In this document: piece after piece, positions 11,891 through 25,109 of the stretch
Layout of the letters: each line of letters opens with the position of its first letter
Position numbering within the stretch: position 1 is the first letter of the stretch
DNA from: Trifolium pratense
Lineage: Eukaryota; Streptophyta; Magnoliopsida; Fabales; Fabaceae
NCBI RefSeq assembly: GCF_020283565.1
Contig: NC_060063.1
Span: forward strand, 49,529,726 to 49,593,725
Direction: 5' to 3'
Length of the DNA: 64,000 bases
Notes under the pieces: generated by a model
The model's database searches: none
What the model was told of the DNA's origin: nothing
Seen by the model: the letters and a program-made list of their open reading frames with translations, nothing else
Translations under genes and position numbers: made by a program

Positions 11891-12303
11891 TGTGTTTGTT
11901 TCAAGGTATGAAATTGCATTCCTTGGAATGATATTCCTAGGAATATTATTTCCAGGAATAACATTCCTACTCATGTGTTTGGTTAAAATTTAGATTTCCT
12001 GGGAATGTTTTTAAAATTTATATAAAATAAAAAATTGAAAAAATAAAAATGCAAATAAATGTGAGTGGTAGTGGGAAGTTATGAGAAGTTATAGGAAGTT
12101 GAGTTTTATTCCCATGGGAATGTTATATTCCCACCCTATTAATTAGCATGGGAATAACAAGTGTAGAAGTTATGTGTAATTAACATTCCTGGGATTAAAA
12201 AATTCCTGGGAACAAACTTTCAAATCTTGAAACAAACATAGCAATGTTACATTCCAGATCTCATATTCCCAGGAATAACATTACAAACCTTGAAACAAAC
12301 ACA
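11891..12303. mobile_element. 413-bp MITE with perfect 17-bp terminal inverted repeats
   Basis: It begins tgtgtttgtttcaaggt and ends accttgaaacaaacaca, exact complements. The body contains many palindromic variants of ggaatgttattcc/attcccaggaat. No reading frame of any length is present. Confidence 0.8.
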
Positions 12304-12431
12304 CCTCGCAAACAAAGTGTTAAACTATAGAAAGAAGGTGTCATATGGGATTTCTAGAAAACTACTCTCTTATTTTAAAATGAATGTCATTCTTACTTTG
12401 CCAAACTTTTCAATTGAGCCCCTTAATTATT

Positions 12432-12816
12432 ATTAGGCTAACTTGTACTTTTGACCCTCTAATTTTTATAAAATTATAATTTTGGCCCCTTAATTTTCAT
12501 AATAACACTTATTACCCATAAGTTTCACAAACTTAATTTTGATCTCTCAACTTTAGCCCCCTTTTGCAAAAGGATGGCCCCCGATTGATTTGGACCAAGT
12601 CAACGCACATAACAAGTGACTCACATGTCATTTCAGCATGTGAGTTATTTGCCGCATGCGCGTTAACTTGATCAATGGACCAAAATTGCAAGTTTGTAAA
12701 ACTTAGGGACCAACAATACTATTTGGTAAAAATTGCAGGTTTGTAAAAATTAGAGGACTAAAATAAATATATACATTATTCTCAAGAAACAGGCCTATCA
12801 AAAGTATAGGGTTAAT
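12432..12816. mobile_element. MITE-like element with imperfect terminal inverted repeats
   Basis: The left attaggctaacttgtactttt is matched imperfectly by the right aaaagtatagggttaat. The interior alternates 'gggaccaaaattgcaagtttgtaaa'-type blocks in both orientations. Confidence 0.45.
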
Positions 12817-13543
12817 TTAATAAAAGTGTTATTTCTTTTAACATCATAATTATATTTCTTAATATCTGTCCAAAAGCATTAAACTACATTTGTTTTAAGA
12901 TGAAGAGAGTATTGAAAGAAATAGTAACCAAAAATATTTTACAAAAATGACCCACATGGAAAAGGACAATATATATGGAGAACAATGACACTATCTAAAC
13001 TTGAATAGTCAGATTCTTATGATTAACGGCTAGCTATACATACACACCAGCACAGTCACAAACAAAAAAGGACAAAGGAACTTCGCTCGAATTTGGTGGA
13101 GTAAATAGTAATAGTATGTGAATCATGACACAAGCACATGGAAAGATAAAATCAAATTTTATGAAAATCCCATTTAGATGAATGAGATGTAACCGGTGGT
13201 GAAGCTAGACTTTTTTTTATGGGAGGGTCATGTTTTTATTACATATATATGTTTTCATCATAATATTAATGTATATTAATATATTATTAATGGTATAATA
13301 GTTAGTTCATTTCAATATTGTTCACAAAATCAGAGTTCAAAACTGTCATTTTAAAATAAATATAATATTAGTGTATTTTTTGTTAAAACATAGAGAAATA
13401 AAAAAAAGGCCAACTATAGAATTGAGTTCACATCAAGAAAAAAATATGATAGCATATAATATTAGTGTATATTTATTTTAAACTGTCATTTAAATGACAC
13501 ACTATAGAATTGAATTCACAAAAAGAAAAATGCATAAAAAGTA

Positions 13544-13766
13544 GAGCTGAGCTTCTGGATTTGGGTTCGGTGCGGTCAGGAATTTAGTGACTGCAGTGCA
13601 GTCGGCCGCGTCCAGTCCGTCTGATCAAGATCAGACATTCCAAAGTTTAAGATTAGATTTTATAATTAAAATTTGATCTTAAAATCTGAGTCGTCTGATC
13701 TTGATCGGACGGTCCAGATTTACTGACTGCGTGCAGTCAACTGCACAGAATCCAAATCCCTGAGCT
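13544..13766. mobile_element. Palindromic MITE with gatcaagatcagac core
   Basis: The left arm contains agctgag, ggatttggg, gactgcagtgcagtc and gtctgatcaagatcagac. The right arm contains the same blocks inverted (gtctgatcttgatcgg, actgactgcgtgcagtc, ccaaatccctgagct). A diverged relative with tgatcttgatcaaacg lies near 35990-36110. Confidence 0.6.
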
Positions 13767-15369
13767 TATTAACCATTAAAGTGTATCACACACACATATA
13801 TAATATAATTTTAAAGGATAATATATAATGTACTAACATTTAACTAAAATTATTTATATGTATTTATGAAAAATGAATTAAGTTTAGGACGTTATAGTCA
13901 GCTCAATATGTTTGATGTGACCAACATATTTACAATAAAACTACCACAATTGATGAAATATTATGAAATGAAAGTAGAAAATATTTTTCTAAAATAAACA
14001 GAAGATAAATCTTTGAGTTTAGCAGTAATTAAAGTGCCCAAATCTTATTTGTTGAGATTTAATAAGTGATTTGACTTTTTTTGTCCACTTTTGTGTATGG
14101 TTTCTTTCTTTTATAAATGATTATGGTTACTATAAGAGATCGGTAACTATTTTGAGAAGAATTGTTTTGTAGAAGTTGTAGTTATTATTTATATAAAAAA
14201 AAAGAAAATTTTATGATTTTTTTCCACTGTTAATATCCGGTCTATTGGACTACTTAAACTGATTTGAGGTCAGTTTTGAAATTTGGACTTCAAGCTGGTA
14301 AGTTTCTCTATTTGGATGGCGGTTGCTTAGTAATCGTTTCCTGACAAAGAATAATTTGTTGAAAATGTGGTGTTCTAAACGAGGATGCTTTTTGTGTATA
14401 AGTGATTGCGGTAACTTTTTTTTTTTCTTCTTGAAGAAGTTAAATTAACCCACACAAACTACACTAGAGATAATCGAACTTGAAATATTAAGGAAAAAAA
14501 TACACTCACAGGTCCCAAACTAATAACATCAGACCAACCCAAGTGGATTTGATTGTGGTAAAATTGAAATCGCAAATCACTTGTTTTTTAAACGTGGTTC
14601 TTTTAGGGCTGTTTCCTCATGCAATTCAGTTTAGTGGTTTTCATTTATTTGGGAGGGATGTTAGTTTGGTTGTTAATCTTATTTGGAGTTAACTCGTAAC
14701 CTTTTGTTTTGAGATAGTATCTATGGTATGTGTGGACCCACCGGCGGCTAATAGAATATAGACAGACATAGCAACCAAACCATGTTGCTTCGTACGGGGT
14801 TTGATTTTTGGTGTCGTTGAATCCTTAAGCTATACTATTGTTGTTTACTTTTTTGTGTGTTAGATTAGAGGAGTACAACAAATATAGCTTATAGCTATTA
14901 GCTTCTTCTCTTTTTTTGTTGATAATTTATAGCTATTAGTTTCTTTTTATGACAAAATTATATATAGCTATTAGTTTTTTTGAAGGAATATATATAACTA
15001 TTAGTTGCTATACCAGTAGTTTGTAAATTCATATAATTAAATAATATTTGGTTAGTTTTTCAATTTTTTCACGAGTTTATAGTTTCTTTTTATTGATTTA
15101 TAGTTATTTTTTTTAAAAAAAAATTATTCATGTTATCTTAATTATTTATTTTTTTATAAGAAAAATACTATCTTAATTAATTTTTTAATTAAACATATTC
15201 TTTTTATGTTTATAAGTTAGTTTAATTATTAACTTTATCAAAAACTAAACATTCATTAAGGTAATTAATCTATTATAAATCAACTAACTTATAAATTATA
15301 CGCTATAATCCGGTTTATAAAACTATCAACCATTTTTACCAAGTTGAGCCAAATTCACTTAGCATTTGT
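13767..15369. other. AT-rich intergenic DNA
   Basis: No gene or defined element is seen. Low-complexity blocks of tatagctattagtt occur at 14880-15005. Confidence 0.4.
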
Positions 15370-15605
15370 GTTAAAAGAATTCTAATATGATATCACAGTC
15401 CAAAATGTATTGGATCACCTGCTATTATGCTTCAGCTGTCGGATTATTCACTATTTAATCTACATACTAAACTCAATAATGTTGGACTTGAGGGTATGTG
15501 TTAAAAATCTCACATTAAATATGAGATGACATGAACATAAATTTATAAGTAGAGACAATTTTCATTTTATAAATCAGTTTTATCACGTTGAATTAGACCT
15601 TCTCC
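15370..15605 (+). mobile_element. Partial TRIM-like element
   Basis: A degenerate primer-binding region (ctaatatgatatcac) precedes an internal stretch. A terminal-repeat-like block follows, with tgttaaaaatctcacatt, gacatgaacataaatttataag and gttgaattagacct. The block order is the inverse-strand equivalent of the element at 8209. Confidence 0.4.
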
Positions 15606-16195
15606 AGAATTTAAGAATTTGTATATATAAAAGTATTTTCAAGTTGTATCTATAAATTTTAAACAACATGGCATGGCATGGATTGGTAAAAACAAAACAC
15701 AACACGGCATGAATCCAAATTTAGTTGTGAAAGCAACAACAGGATTAAGCAACAATGCAAGTTTAGGAAATCCAAATTTTGTCACAATTAAGAAAAAAAT
15801 TGCTGATGAAATTGTTTGATTTTATCCGAAGAGGAGAAAATGGGTAGACTATTAGACATCTCTTCCAACATGAAAAGCTTTTCACAATTGGAAGATGCTG
15901 AATAACTTCTCAAAGATTGATGTCTTAAAAAGTTCATCTGCAAATATCTTAGGATAACATTTTAATGTTTAGATGGACACAACTTCAGTAAGAAACTAAG
16001 AATCATATGCTTATTTTTATGTGATCGTATATATATGTATAAAATGTACAAAGCTAATAAGCATAATAGCAAAGATAAGTGTGTCAGATATGGATACATA
16101 AAAAATATTGTTCACTAATCTGTGACAATCATTAATGCCACTATCACAGAAATCTACATGGTCCACTCAAATAAAACACTTGAGCCAAATCAATA

Positions 16196-16385
16196 AAAGT
16201 CGGTCCAATTGGTAAGCGGTTGACTTATATTCCATAAAAATAATGGGTTTAGCTTCAATTACGGATATGAGATATTTGTATATGAATAATATGTAAGTAC
16301 TTTTGTTAATGCTATAAGTCGTGAGACCTATCCTTACTCTGTCGAGTCTCTAAGACCAAGCTCACTTAAACTTTTAATTATAAGA
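16196..16385 (+). repeat. Dispersed SINE-like repeat
   Basis: It starts with tcggtccaattggtaagcgg, which resembles a tRNA A-box region, and has no coding potential. The classification is tentative. Confidence 0.3.
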
Positions 16386-17404
16386 AGCAAAAATATTTGA
16401 GCCAATGAAACAAAACCTTTGCTATCAAATTCAAAAGCAGAATCTAATTGCCAACTCACTTAAAGTGCAAGAAGATTGGGCATTAAACTAGTAACAAGAG
16501 AAAAAGTCCAATTTTGTGGAGGTATGATTGCTGAGATGGGATGGGCATACAATATTTCCGGCCTCAACATGTTTATTGTCAAGTGATTAATTTGAGAGTA
16601 TGATTATCTAGAGTTTAGTTGGATTATAATTAAAATAAATTTATAGAGACCTATTTTGTCTTTTTGAGATCGAAATGAAGAATATCAATATTGGTGTCTA
16701 TATAGTCTGATCATCTACTATTAATATTAGTACTTCAACTGTTCAACAACATCTTAGCAAGTGGTGTCATTAGAACTTTAGACTTTAGCATTTGTCTTTT
16801 TATCACTAAATTAAACCCTTAAAAGTTTTTTTTTTTTTTTTTTACAAAAACCCTTAAAAGATTATTAAAATCCATTGCTTGGTAAAATTAGAAAAGTAGA
16901 TGAGTATATCCTCCTCTTCCGCTCTCTATATATTGCAGTTACTCTTTTTTCAATATAAATTCTCTTCAGTTTTTTATATTCAGTCCTCTTTTTTTCCTAA
17001 TTCAATAGTTAAATGAGAGACAAAGAAAAAAAAAAAAAGAGACAAAGGGTCGGATAAATGGTCAAGATTTTAACAACATAAGGAACGTGAGAGAAAGTAA
17101 TGGAGATGACCTAAATCCTTTTTTTCACACATGTTATTTAATCTGTAAAGAAACATCATCATGAAACTCATGTGAAAAGTTCAAATTTAGATAAAAGTAT
17201 TTGACCTAATAATATCGACATTGTCAATTAAATTAAGTCTTATAGACAAATAATGCTTTTATTTCCATTACTACATGGTATTTTTAGAATAATAAAATTA
17301 CTGTTTGTTATTTTTATGAGTTGGTTGCATTATAAAGCTAAAACAACTTGTGCAAGTATAAGATGTGCAGGTGCAATATATTGAACAAGATGTGTCAGAC
17401 ATCT

Positions 17405-18430
17405 TATTAAGGGGGAGAATACATGTACGTGCAACATGTTGAACAAGATGTCCCAAACAATGGTGTAGGACATCTTGCCCCTGTACAGCAGGCTGAAGAA
17501 CTTAAAGCTTATCCAAGGCGCGTGCGAGTTACTTCAAAGTTTGTTACAAGCGTTAATTCAAGATTGCCAGCTATTTAATAGTGAGATAATAAAGTTTGTT
17601 ATCGAACCTATGTGTTAGATATGATTGGGGTCATAACCAACTTTGATAAAGGATGAGATTAAATCTTTTATCTTATGGAGTTTGTTTTAAAACTGAATCA
17701 TATGAGCTGACATCTCACAATCTCTACAATCAAGAGGAGGTGTCGAAAAGATTAACATGAATCTTTTATCCTATGAAGGAAGTTTTAAATAAAAAGTTTG
17801 TTTTCAAACTAAAATCCCTATTAGTGTGCATCTCAAAAAATCTACAAATCAAAAGGAGAAGCATGCCTATAAATAGAGACTCAAGCATTCGTTTTGAAGC
17901 ACGAGCAATAACTAAAGATTGTGAGTCCAAGACCTTGTGCCCATTGTGCAAGGTATTCAACTAGGTGATTAAGGTTTAAAGGCGTTAGGTTCTTAATTAC
18001 TTGGTGGTGTTGTGGTTGAATTATTATTCAACTTTATTGAAAGAACGACAAAGAAGAAGTTACCATCACTTGTGATAGTTGTGAGAGGAAGTTGAACAGT
18101 AACTCATATCTAGGAGAGTAGCTCTTAGGTGGAAAAACACTAGGATTAAAAAAAGGCATACATATCAATAGATTTTGGTATGTGTTGTAAGACTAAGTAT
18201 TAATTCGGAGTAGTGAGTTTCTCTTCCTGGATTGATATCCCCAAAGTAGGTGTGGTTTGCACTGAACTTGGTTAACAATTACTTGTGTTGTTTATTGCTT
18301 TCAGTATTTTACTTCAATATAATTAAATTGATCCCGTGATCAAGTTGTCGAACCAATTGTCTGAGACATCTGGCAATCTACACAGTTGTCCCATACATTG
18401 TGTAAGACATCTGTTCTGCCGAGAACAAAA
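17405..18430 (+). mobile_element. LTR (solo or 3' remnant) of a probable copia retrotransposon
   Basis: A polypurine tract (aagggggagaat, 17409-17420) is followed by repeat words (gttgaacaagatgtcccaaac, gtaggacatcttg). A strong TATA box cctataaatagagac at 17868-17882 precedes a leader region. The sequence ends near tgtaagacatctgttctgcc, which echoes the start. No gag or pol was found, so this is a 3' remnant. The exact edges are uncertain. Confidence 0.5.
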
Positions 18431-21400
18431 TTTTACCGTTTAATTTGCAATAACTTGAAAGGTGAATTTTTTTACTATTTTGTTTCTTTACCAAAAAATA
18501 AATTGTACTCTTTTTGAAAAGAAAAAAAATTGAAAAGGGAGAAATATTATTAATACCATTGTCATTTTACTATTGTTTCATAAGATTTGATCGTTGTCCC
18601 TTGATATTATAGAGTCAAACGTTATCTTCATACTATTATAAAGTCAAATTTTTATCACGTAACCTCATGGACGAATTTTTGACAGATTGTCAGCCAACAT
18701 TGTTAAAAATATCGTATTCAATATATCGAATTTTAGAAGAATCATCCTTTGATCTTAAGCAATTGTGCTTTGCTGAGTATCTACTCCTCGTATTATTTTC
18801 TTGTAATTCGATTTTGACTTAGGCCTTTTCTATTGCAAAAAAATATATCAACAAAAAAAAATATTGTATTCAAAATGTCGATCAATTAAGCACAAAGCAT
18901 GTCTATATGCGAAAGAGATTTTATGAATTTCCTTGTATTTTTTAATGTTACAAATATTTTAAAGCATTTAATTATGAATATTTTGTGTTAAACTCAATGC
19001 ACACATATTTGTTGGCCCCTACCACGATTCAAGTCTGGTTCCGCCCCTTAAAACATATAGTTAGTTGATAATTAGGGTATCAATTAGTAGTTAGTTAAGT
19101 CATATTTTTACATCCACTTTTCTCATTTGTAATATTTCTCTTTTATCAATATAATATTTTCGAATTTTTCTCTCTACTTCTTTCATGAATGTCATATTTA
19201 TTAACATCGTCCATATACATACCCAGTTTATTTACAGCTAAATAGATGGATAGAAAAAATATTAAGAAAATGATTTACTAACATATTTAGTGACACATGA
19301 TCATTTATTCCCTCATTGTAGAATCCTCCCCCTAGAAGAGTTTTAGTGCTACAGATCTGAACTTTCCTACACTTTGGGAAGCTAGCTACTACCTTTATTC
19401 CTTCATTGGTTAACTGATTTGATTGAACAATCTTCATATCATTCCATTCCATTTTCTTCTTTTCATCTTTGCTTCTAAGATATAGTTTGAATATGGTTCC
19501 CTCATTTTTGGAAATCTTTTCCTCCTTTATGTTACTGTGATCTTCTTTCCTCAACCTGCAACCTTCACATGACAACTTCTATTATCATTCATTATTTCCT
19601 TTCCTCTCCTTTCCAACATACAGTAATTGACAAGTTTGAATTGTAGCTACTAGTACAAAATAATTTTATTGTATGTTTGGATTGTTGTCATCATGAGTTT
19701 GACAAAATTTATCCTAGAGGTCTAACAAAATTATGCATTGTAATTTTGTGATTCTAAATATATACTAATCATCTATTAAATCTACATTATTTTATTTTTC
19801 GACAAAAATTAGAGTGCAAAGCAATATCACATGATAGATCAACTATGTTAGTACCTCAAAAACGTCATCTATCATTTGCACCACCCTAATCATTAACATT
19901 AAAGTTAAAAATAAATAAAAAAACCATAGAAAATAAAGTTTGGGGGACTATGCCAAAACTTAAGATAATAGAGAGAGAAATAAAAACAATAAATTTCTTG
20001 TTAAAAACCTTATCAAAAAATTTTAGAGTAATAAAATCACGGTGAAAAGAAAAAAAGTGCAATTCAAAGAACAATCAACAAAATCGAAAGAATTGAAGAT
20101 AATTTTTTGTTCTAAAAAAGTTATCCCTAATATAATTAGGAATAGTATTCAACCAAATAAATTCAAGATAGTAAAACGCACAATTAGCTAATTTGCCAGC
20201 ACAACTGTTTATAGCTCTAAATACATTGAAATTTTTGTCTTTTGGGATGATTTGTATTTAACAAATATTATACTCAAAATCACCTTAACCCACCGCAATT
20301 TTGTCAACAAAATTAAAGTGACACCGTGATTTTAAATGGAATTAGATTTTAAATTCGTTTTACTTTATAAAGCTGTTTTTTAAATTTGAACCGTCCGATC
20401 TCAAATCAACGATCATGATTGATTACAACGTGTAACTACATTTTTTTTTTGACAACAATGATTAATCCACATATCCATTTTAAATTGATCTTCATTTCAA
20501 ATAATGACGGTATAAAAAATCATTTGCATTGGAACATCAATAGGGATTCCCTTGTATTGTATTGTGCACTGCATATCCCTGCAATGCCGAGTAATCAAAA
20601 TGATGTATCTTTTTCTATATATGATGGTTCATTCATGCATGTTAACATCATATATGTTACATAATAGATATGATTCTCCATAATACTATTGCAATAAACA
20701 GTATCACTTGACAATTATATGAGGACAAACTGAAAAGACAAATGTTAAGGTTTTATCATGATGACTAGTTTGATGGTTCAGTATATATATGTCCTACATC
20801 TTTATCGTGCTTTCAACTTTCTGAACGATAATTGATTGATTGTTCTAGCATTTCTATGATTGTAACCAAATAAAATATAAAAGACAATTTAACCTGTGAT
20901 TTAGCATGGTCATATGTCGGAAGTACGGTTTGATGGATCATCATTAATTCATGCATATGATGGTGATACTATATATGGTTATGTTATTTTTAACTATATA
21001 TGTTAAGATTAATTATTCATACAACATTATTGTTTTTATCCCCAAAGAGTAATGGTGTGTACTCATGGACAACAAAGATGTACTCATTTTTTTTGTTAAG
21101 AATAGTTTATCTTTAATTATACTCTATCATGTTCTGATGATTTTGAAGCTTCATGAGAAATTGATATTTGAAGTTGTAGTGTCAGCTACAAACAAAATTT
21201 TGATTTTGATGTGTTAAAGATTTATAGCATGATACACGGTACACTGGAATTAAATGATAATGACTTGTATACCTTATCATAAGAGAAGGAAATCGTTAAA
21301 AAGTTTGGTATTAACCTTCTGATTTTCAGAAAATAAGATATGATAATCTAAAGTTTGACCTCAAAGTAAGTAAAGTTTACCTAAAAATTATTTCTACCAA

Positions 21401-22080
21401 GAATCAAACTCGAGTTCTCCTGAACAATTCATTCCAAAAGGAGCTCATTAACCCGACATTCTAAAAAGTTTGAGAATTATTCCACTAATAGTATATTTTT
21501 TATATATAAAGAAAATATACTATATATTGGTGTATATTTCTCAGGTTTCTTTGACAAAATATATACTATATTATGCATAGTTCTCAGGTTGGCCTCATAC
21601 AATTAAGCACTAACTAATATAGATATTTTTATATTTGTACATTCTTAATTTTTGCACTTTCTTATTTTAAAATGAAAAAAATATTTACCTAATATCATAT
21701 GAACAACGTGCAAATATTATTGATGTTTAAATGGATACCATGCAATAACTTTCTTTTGAAGCAAGTTGTGCAACTGTTGGTTTGGTACCACTATTAGTTA
21801 GTAAGCCAATTCATGAGGTAATATAACAGATAATTATATTGAGTACTTTTTTCCATTAAAGGGTTAATTAGTTGATGAGTAACCTCGTAGTGTCTTGGTC
21901 ATTGATTTCAGATCGGTTGATTCATATATCTTCACCAAATTGTTTGAGAATTATTCCACTAATTATTAGTGGCCGGAATTTTACTCTTTACGTGAATAAG
22001 TGATATATCAGGGTTCGAACTCTAATCTCTACAATAACATACAATGCCCCTCCTTCCCTTCCCTAATGAAAGAGTCCACC
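18431..22080. other. AT-rich gene-poor DNA
   Basis: Only short chance frames were found. The longest, 19228-19575 on the minus strand, has no recognisable domain. Around 20340-20420 there is a short block (gaaccgtccgatctcaaatc) related to the MITE at 13544. Confidence 0.4.
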
Positions 22081-22140
22081 GCCTGCCTTAGTAGTCTCAA
22101 ATAGGGGCGGCGTGCAGGCCTGCCTAGTTTTTTAGTAGGT

Positions 22141-22268
22141 GTGCAGGCCCCGTCAATTCCTTTGAGTTTCGGTTCGATCTTGCGACCATACTCCCTAGGA
22201 AGAGTGTTTCACGCGTTAGCCTGGCCCCTGATCCACGTAAACCAAGGGCGAACACTCATCGTTTACGG
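22141..22268 (-). pseudogene. NUMT: fragment of mitochondrial 18S (small-subunit) rRNA gene
   Basis: On the minus strand it reads ccgtaaacgatgagtgttcg, then cccttgg, aggggcc, taacgcgtgaaacact, gggagtatggtcgcaaga and aaactcaaaggaattgacgg. These are the universal small-subunit rRNA 900-region landmarks; the gatgagtgttcgcccttgg block is the plant mitochondrial form rather than the plastid one. About 128 bp are retained, with small changes including a cgaa duplication. Homology stops abruptly on both sides, so this is a transferred fragment, not a functional rRNA. Confidence 0.85.
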
Positions 22269-23994
22269 TCTCTATCAACTGAGCTTTTATTTTATTTTTA
22301 AAAAAAATGCCGTCAACTATGCTATGTTCACGGAACTATGTTCACATAATCTATATCATTGATTTAAGATCCAATGATTAAAATTAATTAATGATAGTGT
22401 CACATGTATATGGAATATATCCAAATCTATATATAAGTCTTGATGATTGCGACTTCATGCCTTCCTAACGTTTCTAAAATGAACTTTATCGCAAAGTCTA
22501 TGATATGTACCCACTAGATACTTTTTTCAGTTCATAATAGAATCAAAGTAGCCTCTGTATTATTGTATCATCACACCCTTCACAATTTTAGAGTGTTACG
22601 TTACTACCAAACAGTGTACTTTGACAAAACTTCAATTTGATTAATTTCAACACAACACATATACACAAATATTAATTGTAATGTTTTGCCGACATTAATT
22701 GTGTTAATATATTTATTTCCCCTAATCTAAATAAAAAGGTTGCTGACATATGAAGCTAATAATTTGTTTACTATTGTTCCAGTCTTGCAACATCTTTGAA
22801 AAAGAACATAACTGTTCATATTGTTCTGAATCATAGATGCTTTTGGTCAAAAATATCTGATCCTAGATAAACAGAAGTGGTGGATGTTTGGTTTATGAAT
22901 GAGAAAAAGTTAAGAAGTTGAATACAAGTGGATACAGACATCTTTTTATATATGTGATTGGTTCTATTACTATGCTTTTTGTTCTGTTTCATTTGTTCTA
23001 TCGTCATCGAATTCCCCAACTTTTCACCACGTATATGTATATCGTCCACATCCTGTTAAATTATTCGAGACCAGTTTCAATCTCATGTCTCCTGTTTGGA
23101 ACATTACCTTATTCATCATACTAGCTAATCATTAGTATTACAACTTCATAATGTTCTAGTTCTAGTTCTAGTCCTAATTCTAATTAATTAGATCCTAACC
23201 AATACTCCTATAAGCAAATATATTTCTGACCAACTTTCAATAAAGAAACATGTGTTGCTCCGATCGGCACCGGTCTCGTTCTGTGTATAGAGAAAATTTG
23301 ATCGGAAAGAAAGAATACTAGTTAGGTTAAAAGTTTCCTATCAGATGAAATATAATCCAGATATGAGTTTATAAGTCACTTTATAAGTCAGTATTGTAAG
23401 GATATAAGTCACTTCAATGGTTAGAGTTCAGTCTCGTAACCTTAAGGTGCCAAGTTCAAATTTTATCAGGGACAGTTCTAAAATGGTCATTAATATCATT
23501 TTGGTTAATAAAAAAAGTTAGACTTAACACAAATTCTAAAATAACATCAGAGTTTATCTAAGATTTACTGAATCATTTGTTTTCAGGTCATCGCTATCGG
23601 ACCAGATGCTCAAGTCATGCTCCGGTATCTGCAAATTAAAGTTTATGTAAACTACACAACAAATGATGTAGAGATTGATCAGGTACTACTACCACATCTT
23701 CAATTCTGGAAATTTTAACCTATCCATAGATCATTAACAAAAATGAAAAAAAGAAACAGTCACAAACAAAACACCATGAACCAAATTCAGGTGAAACGTT
23801 TACATATACAACACGGAACTTCTTATAAATAACTAACAAACTCAATTCCCCGATTAATTAACTAATTTAACATAAACCATATAGTTCAAGAAAAACATGT
23901 TAATTAATTAAAATATTAATTAACTAATCGAGTAATTATTGTTTTTTAATTTTAATCAAAGATATGTTAGAGATCATAGAAAGATGAATTCAAT

Positions 23995-24435
23995 TCAAGC
24001 AGAAGCAGGTCTGAATCTCTGCCTACAAGAATGACAGGTAATTTCCATACAACTCGAATCAACCTGTCTTGTTGCTCTTTCTTTGATCCTTTCAGCTCTT
24101 TCAACTTCTTCTCTCGCACGCTCCCACATTTGTCTCGCACGTGCGAACTCTGATTGCGCCATTTCCATCTCTCTTCTTGTTAACTCCCTTACTCTCTCCG
24201 CGTACGCCTTTTCCATCGCCGCGAGACGGATTTGCTCTGATGCTTCCCATTTTAGAGATTCTACGCCGTCGCACATCAGCATCGATGGTGGACCGACGCT
24301 GATTGAGAGCTGTAGGTCCAGTGATGGACCGCCGCGTTCGGATTTTGAAGATGAGGATGATCGGAGACGGAGGAGGGATGAATCGGTGCGCGGTGGTGGG
24401 AGAAGATCGAGTTCTCTGTTTAGGTGATTTTCCAT
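23995..24435 (-). CDS. SGR5/IDD-type C-terminal domain protein without zinc fingers
   Basis: A single exon of 146 aa. The start is set at 24435 (MENHLNREL); an upstream in-frame ATG at 24624 would lie before the TATA box. Layout: Ser-rich region 19-32; LDLQLSISVG at 39-48, containing an LxLxL (EAR-like) motif; an alpha-helical, highly charged coiled coil at about 62-125 (EKAYAERVRELTRREMEMAQ onward); and a terminal MEITCHSCRQRFRP at 129-142. That terminal motif and the preceding AxAEKAYAE helix are, as I recall them, hallmarks of the C-termini of the SHOOT GRAVITROPISM 5/IDD14-16 C2H2 proteins. No zinc finger lies in the frame or nearby. It could dimerise with full-length relatives and modulate them, but that is inference. 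Confidence 0.75.
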   Translation of the reverse strand: MENHLNRELDLLPPPRTDSSLLRLRSSSSSKSERGGPSLDLQLSISVGPPSMLMCDGVESLKWEASEQIRLAAMEKAYAERVRELTRREMEMAQSEFARARQMWERAREEVERAERIKERATRQVDSSCMEITCHSCRQRFRPASA

Positions 24436-24535
24436 TTGAGAGAGAAATGGAAATGTAGAAGAAGGAAAATTGAGAGAGAAATTGTGTAATGAAATTGATG
24501 AATGAGTTTTGGACTCAACACTCCGTAGCGGGAAC

Positions 24536-24546
24536 CCATTTATAAA
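24536..24546 (-). promoter_or_regulatory. TATA box of the SGR5-like gene
   Basis: The minus strand reads TTTATAAATGG about 105 bp before the chosen ATG at 24435. Confidence 0.5.
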
Positions 24547-25109
24547 CACCTTCGCGTACGAAATTACCACTTCACCCTTCGTATAAGTCCAATTTTCAAT
24601 ATATATTTTTTTGTACAAATCCAATTTTCAAATTTAATTTTAAAAAATTATCATTGTATTATAATTCTTTTTAATAAACGGTATGACAATAGCTATAGAA
24701 ACCACGCACGCATAAATGAAGGAGTCGGAGTATGAACTTTGACCATAGTATCCGACTTAAGATGACCTCTTCAAAGTGGTTAGTTGGAAAGAAAAAAATG
24801 TGAAATTTTTTTTTGAACAAGAAAAAAAAAAGTGAAATTAGTTGGCTAGCTCTATGAATGGAATATCGATCCAATGAATTATACTTTAAGATAGAAAGAG
24901 TCGTTAATTATATCAAAAAGATGTAGTGTCCGGTATGTTTAAGCATTATTTGTAACAAAAAAAAAATATGATTTTTGTTTTATCTTTTTCGCTTACATGT
25001 GAATTTTCTATGATTATTTAAATATTTTATTTATTCCAATTATGATTTTTTGTTTAGTAGTCTAGGATTTTTTTTAAAAATATTATAGTCAGTTTTTGGA
25101 CAAAAATAT

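Noticed and set aside
19228..19575. 115-codon minus-strand frame
   Set aside because: It has lysine-rich, low-complexity composition, no recognisable domain and no nearby splice-compatible exon, so it is not listed as a gene.
22141..22362. Open reading frame of 73 codons on the plus strand
   Set aside because: It overlaps the mitochondrial rRNA fragment and is an antisense artefact of it.
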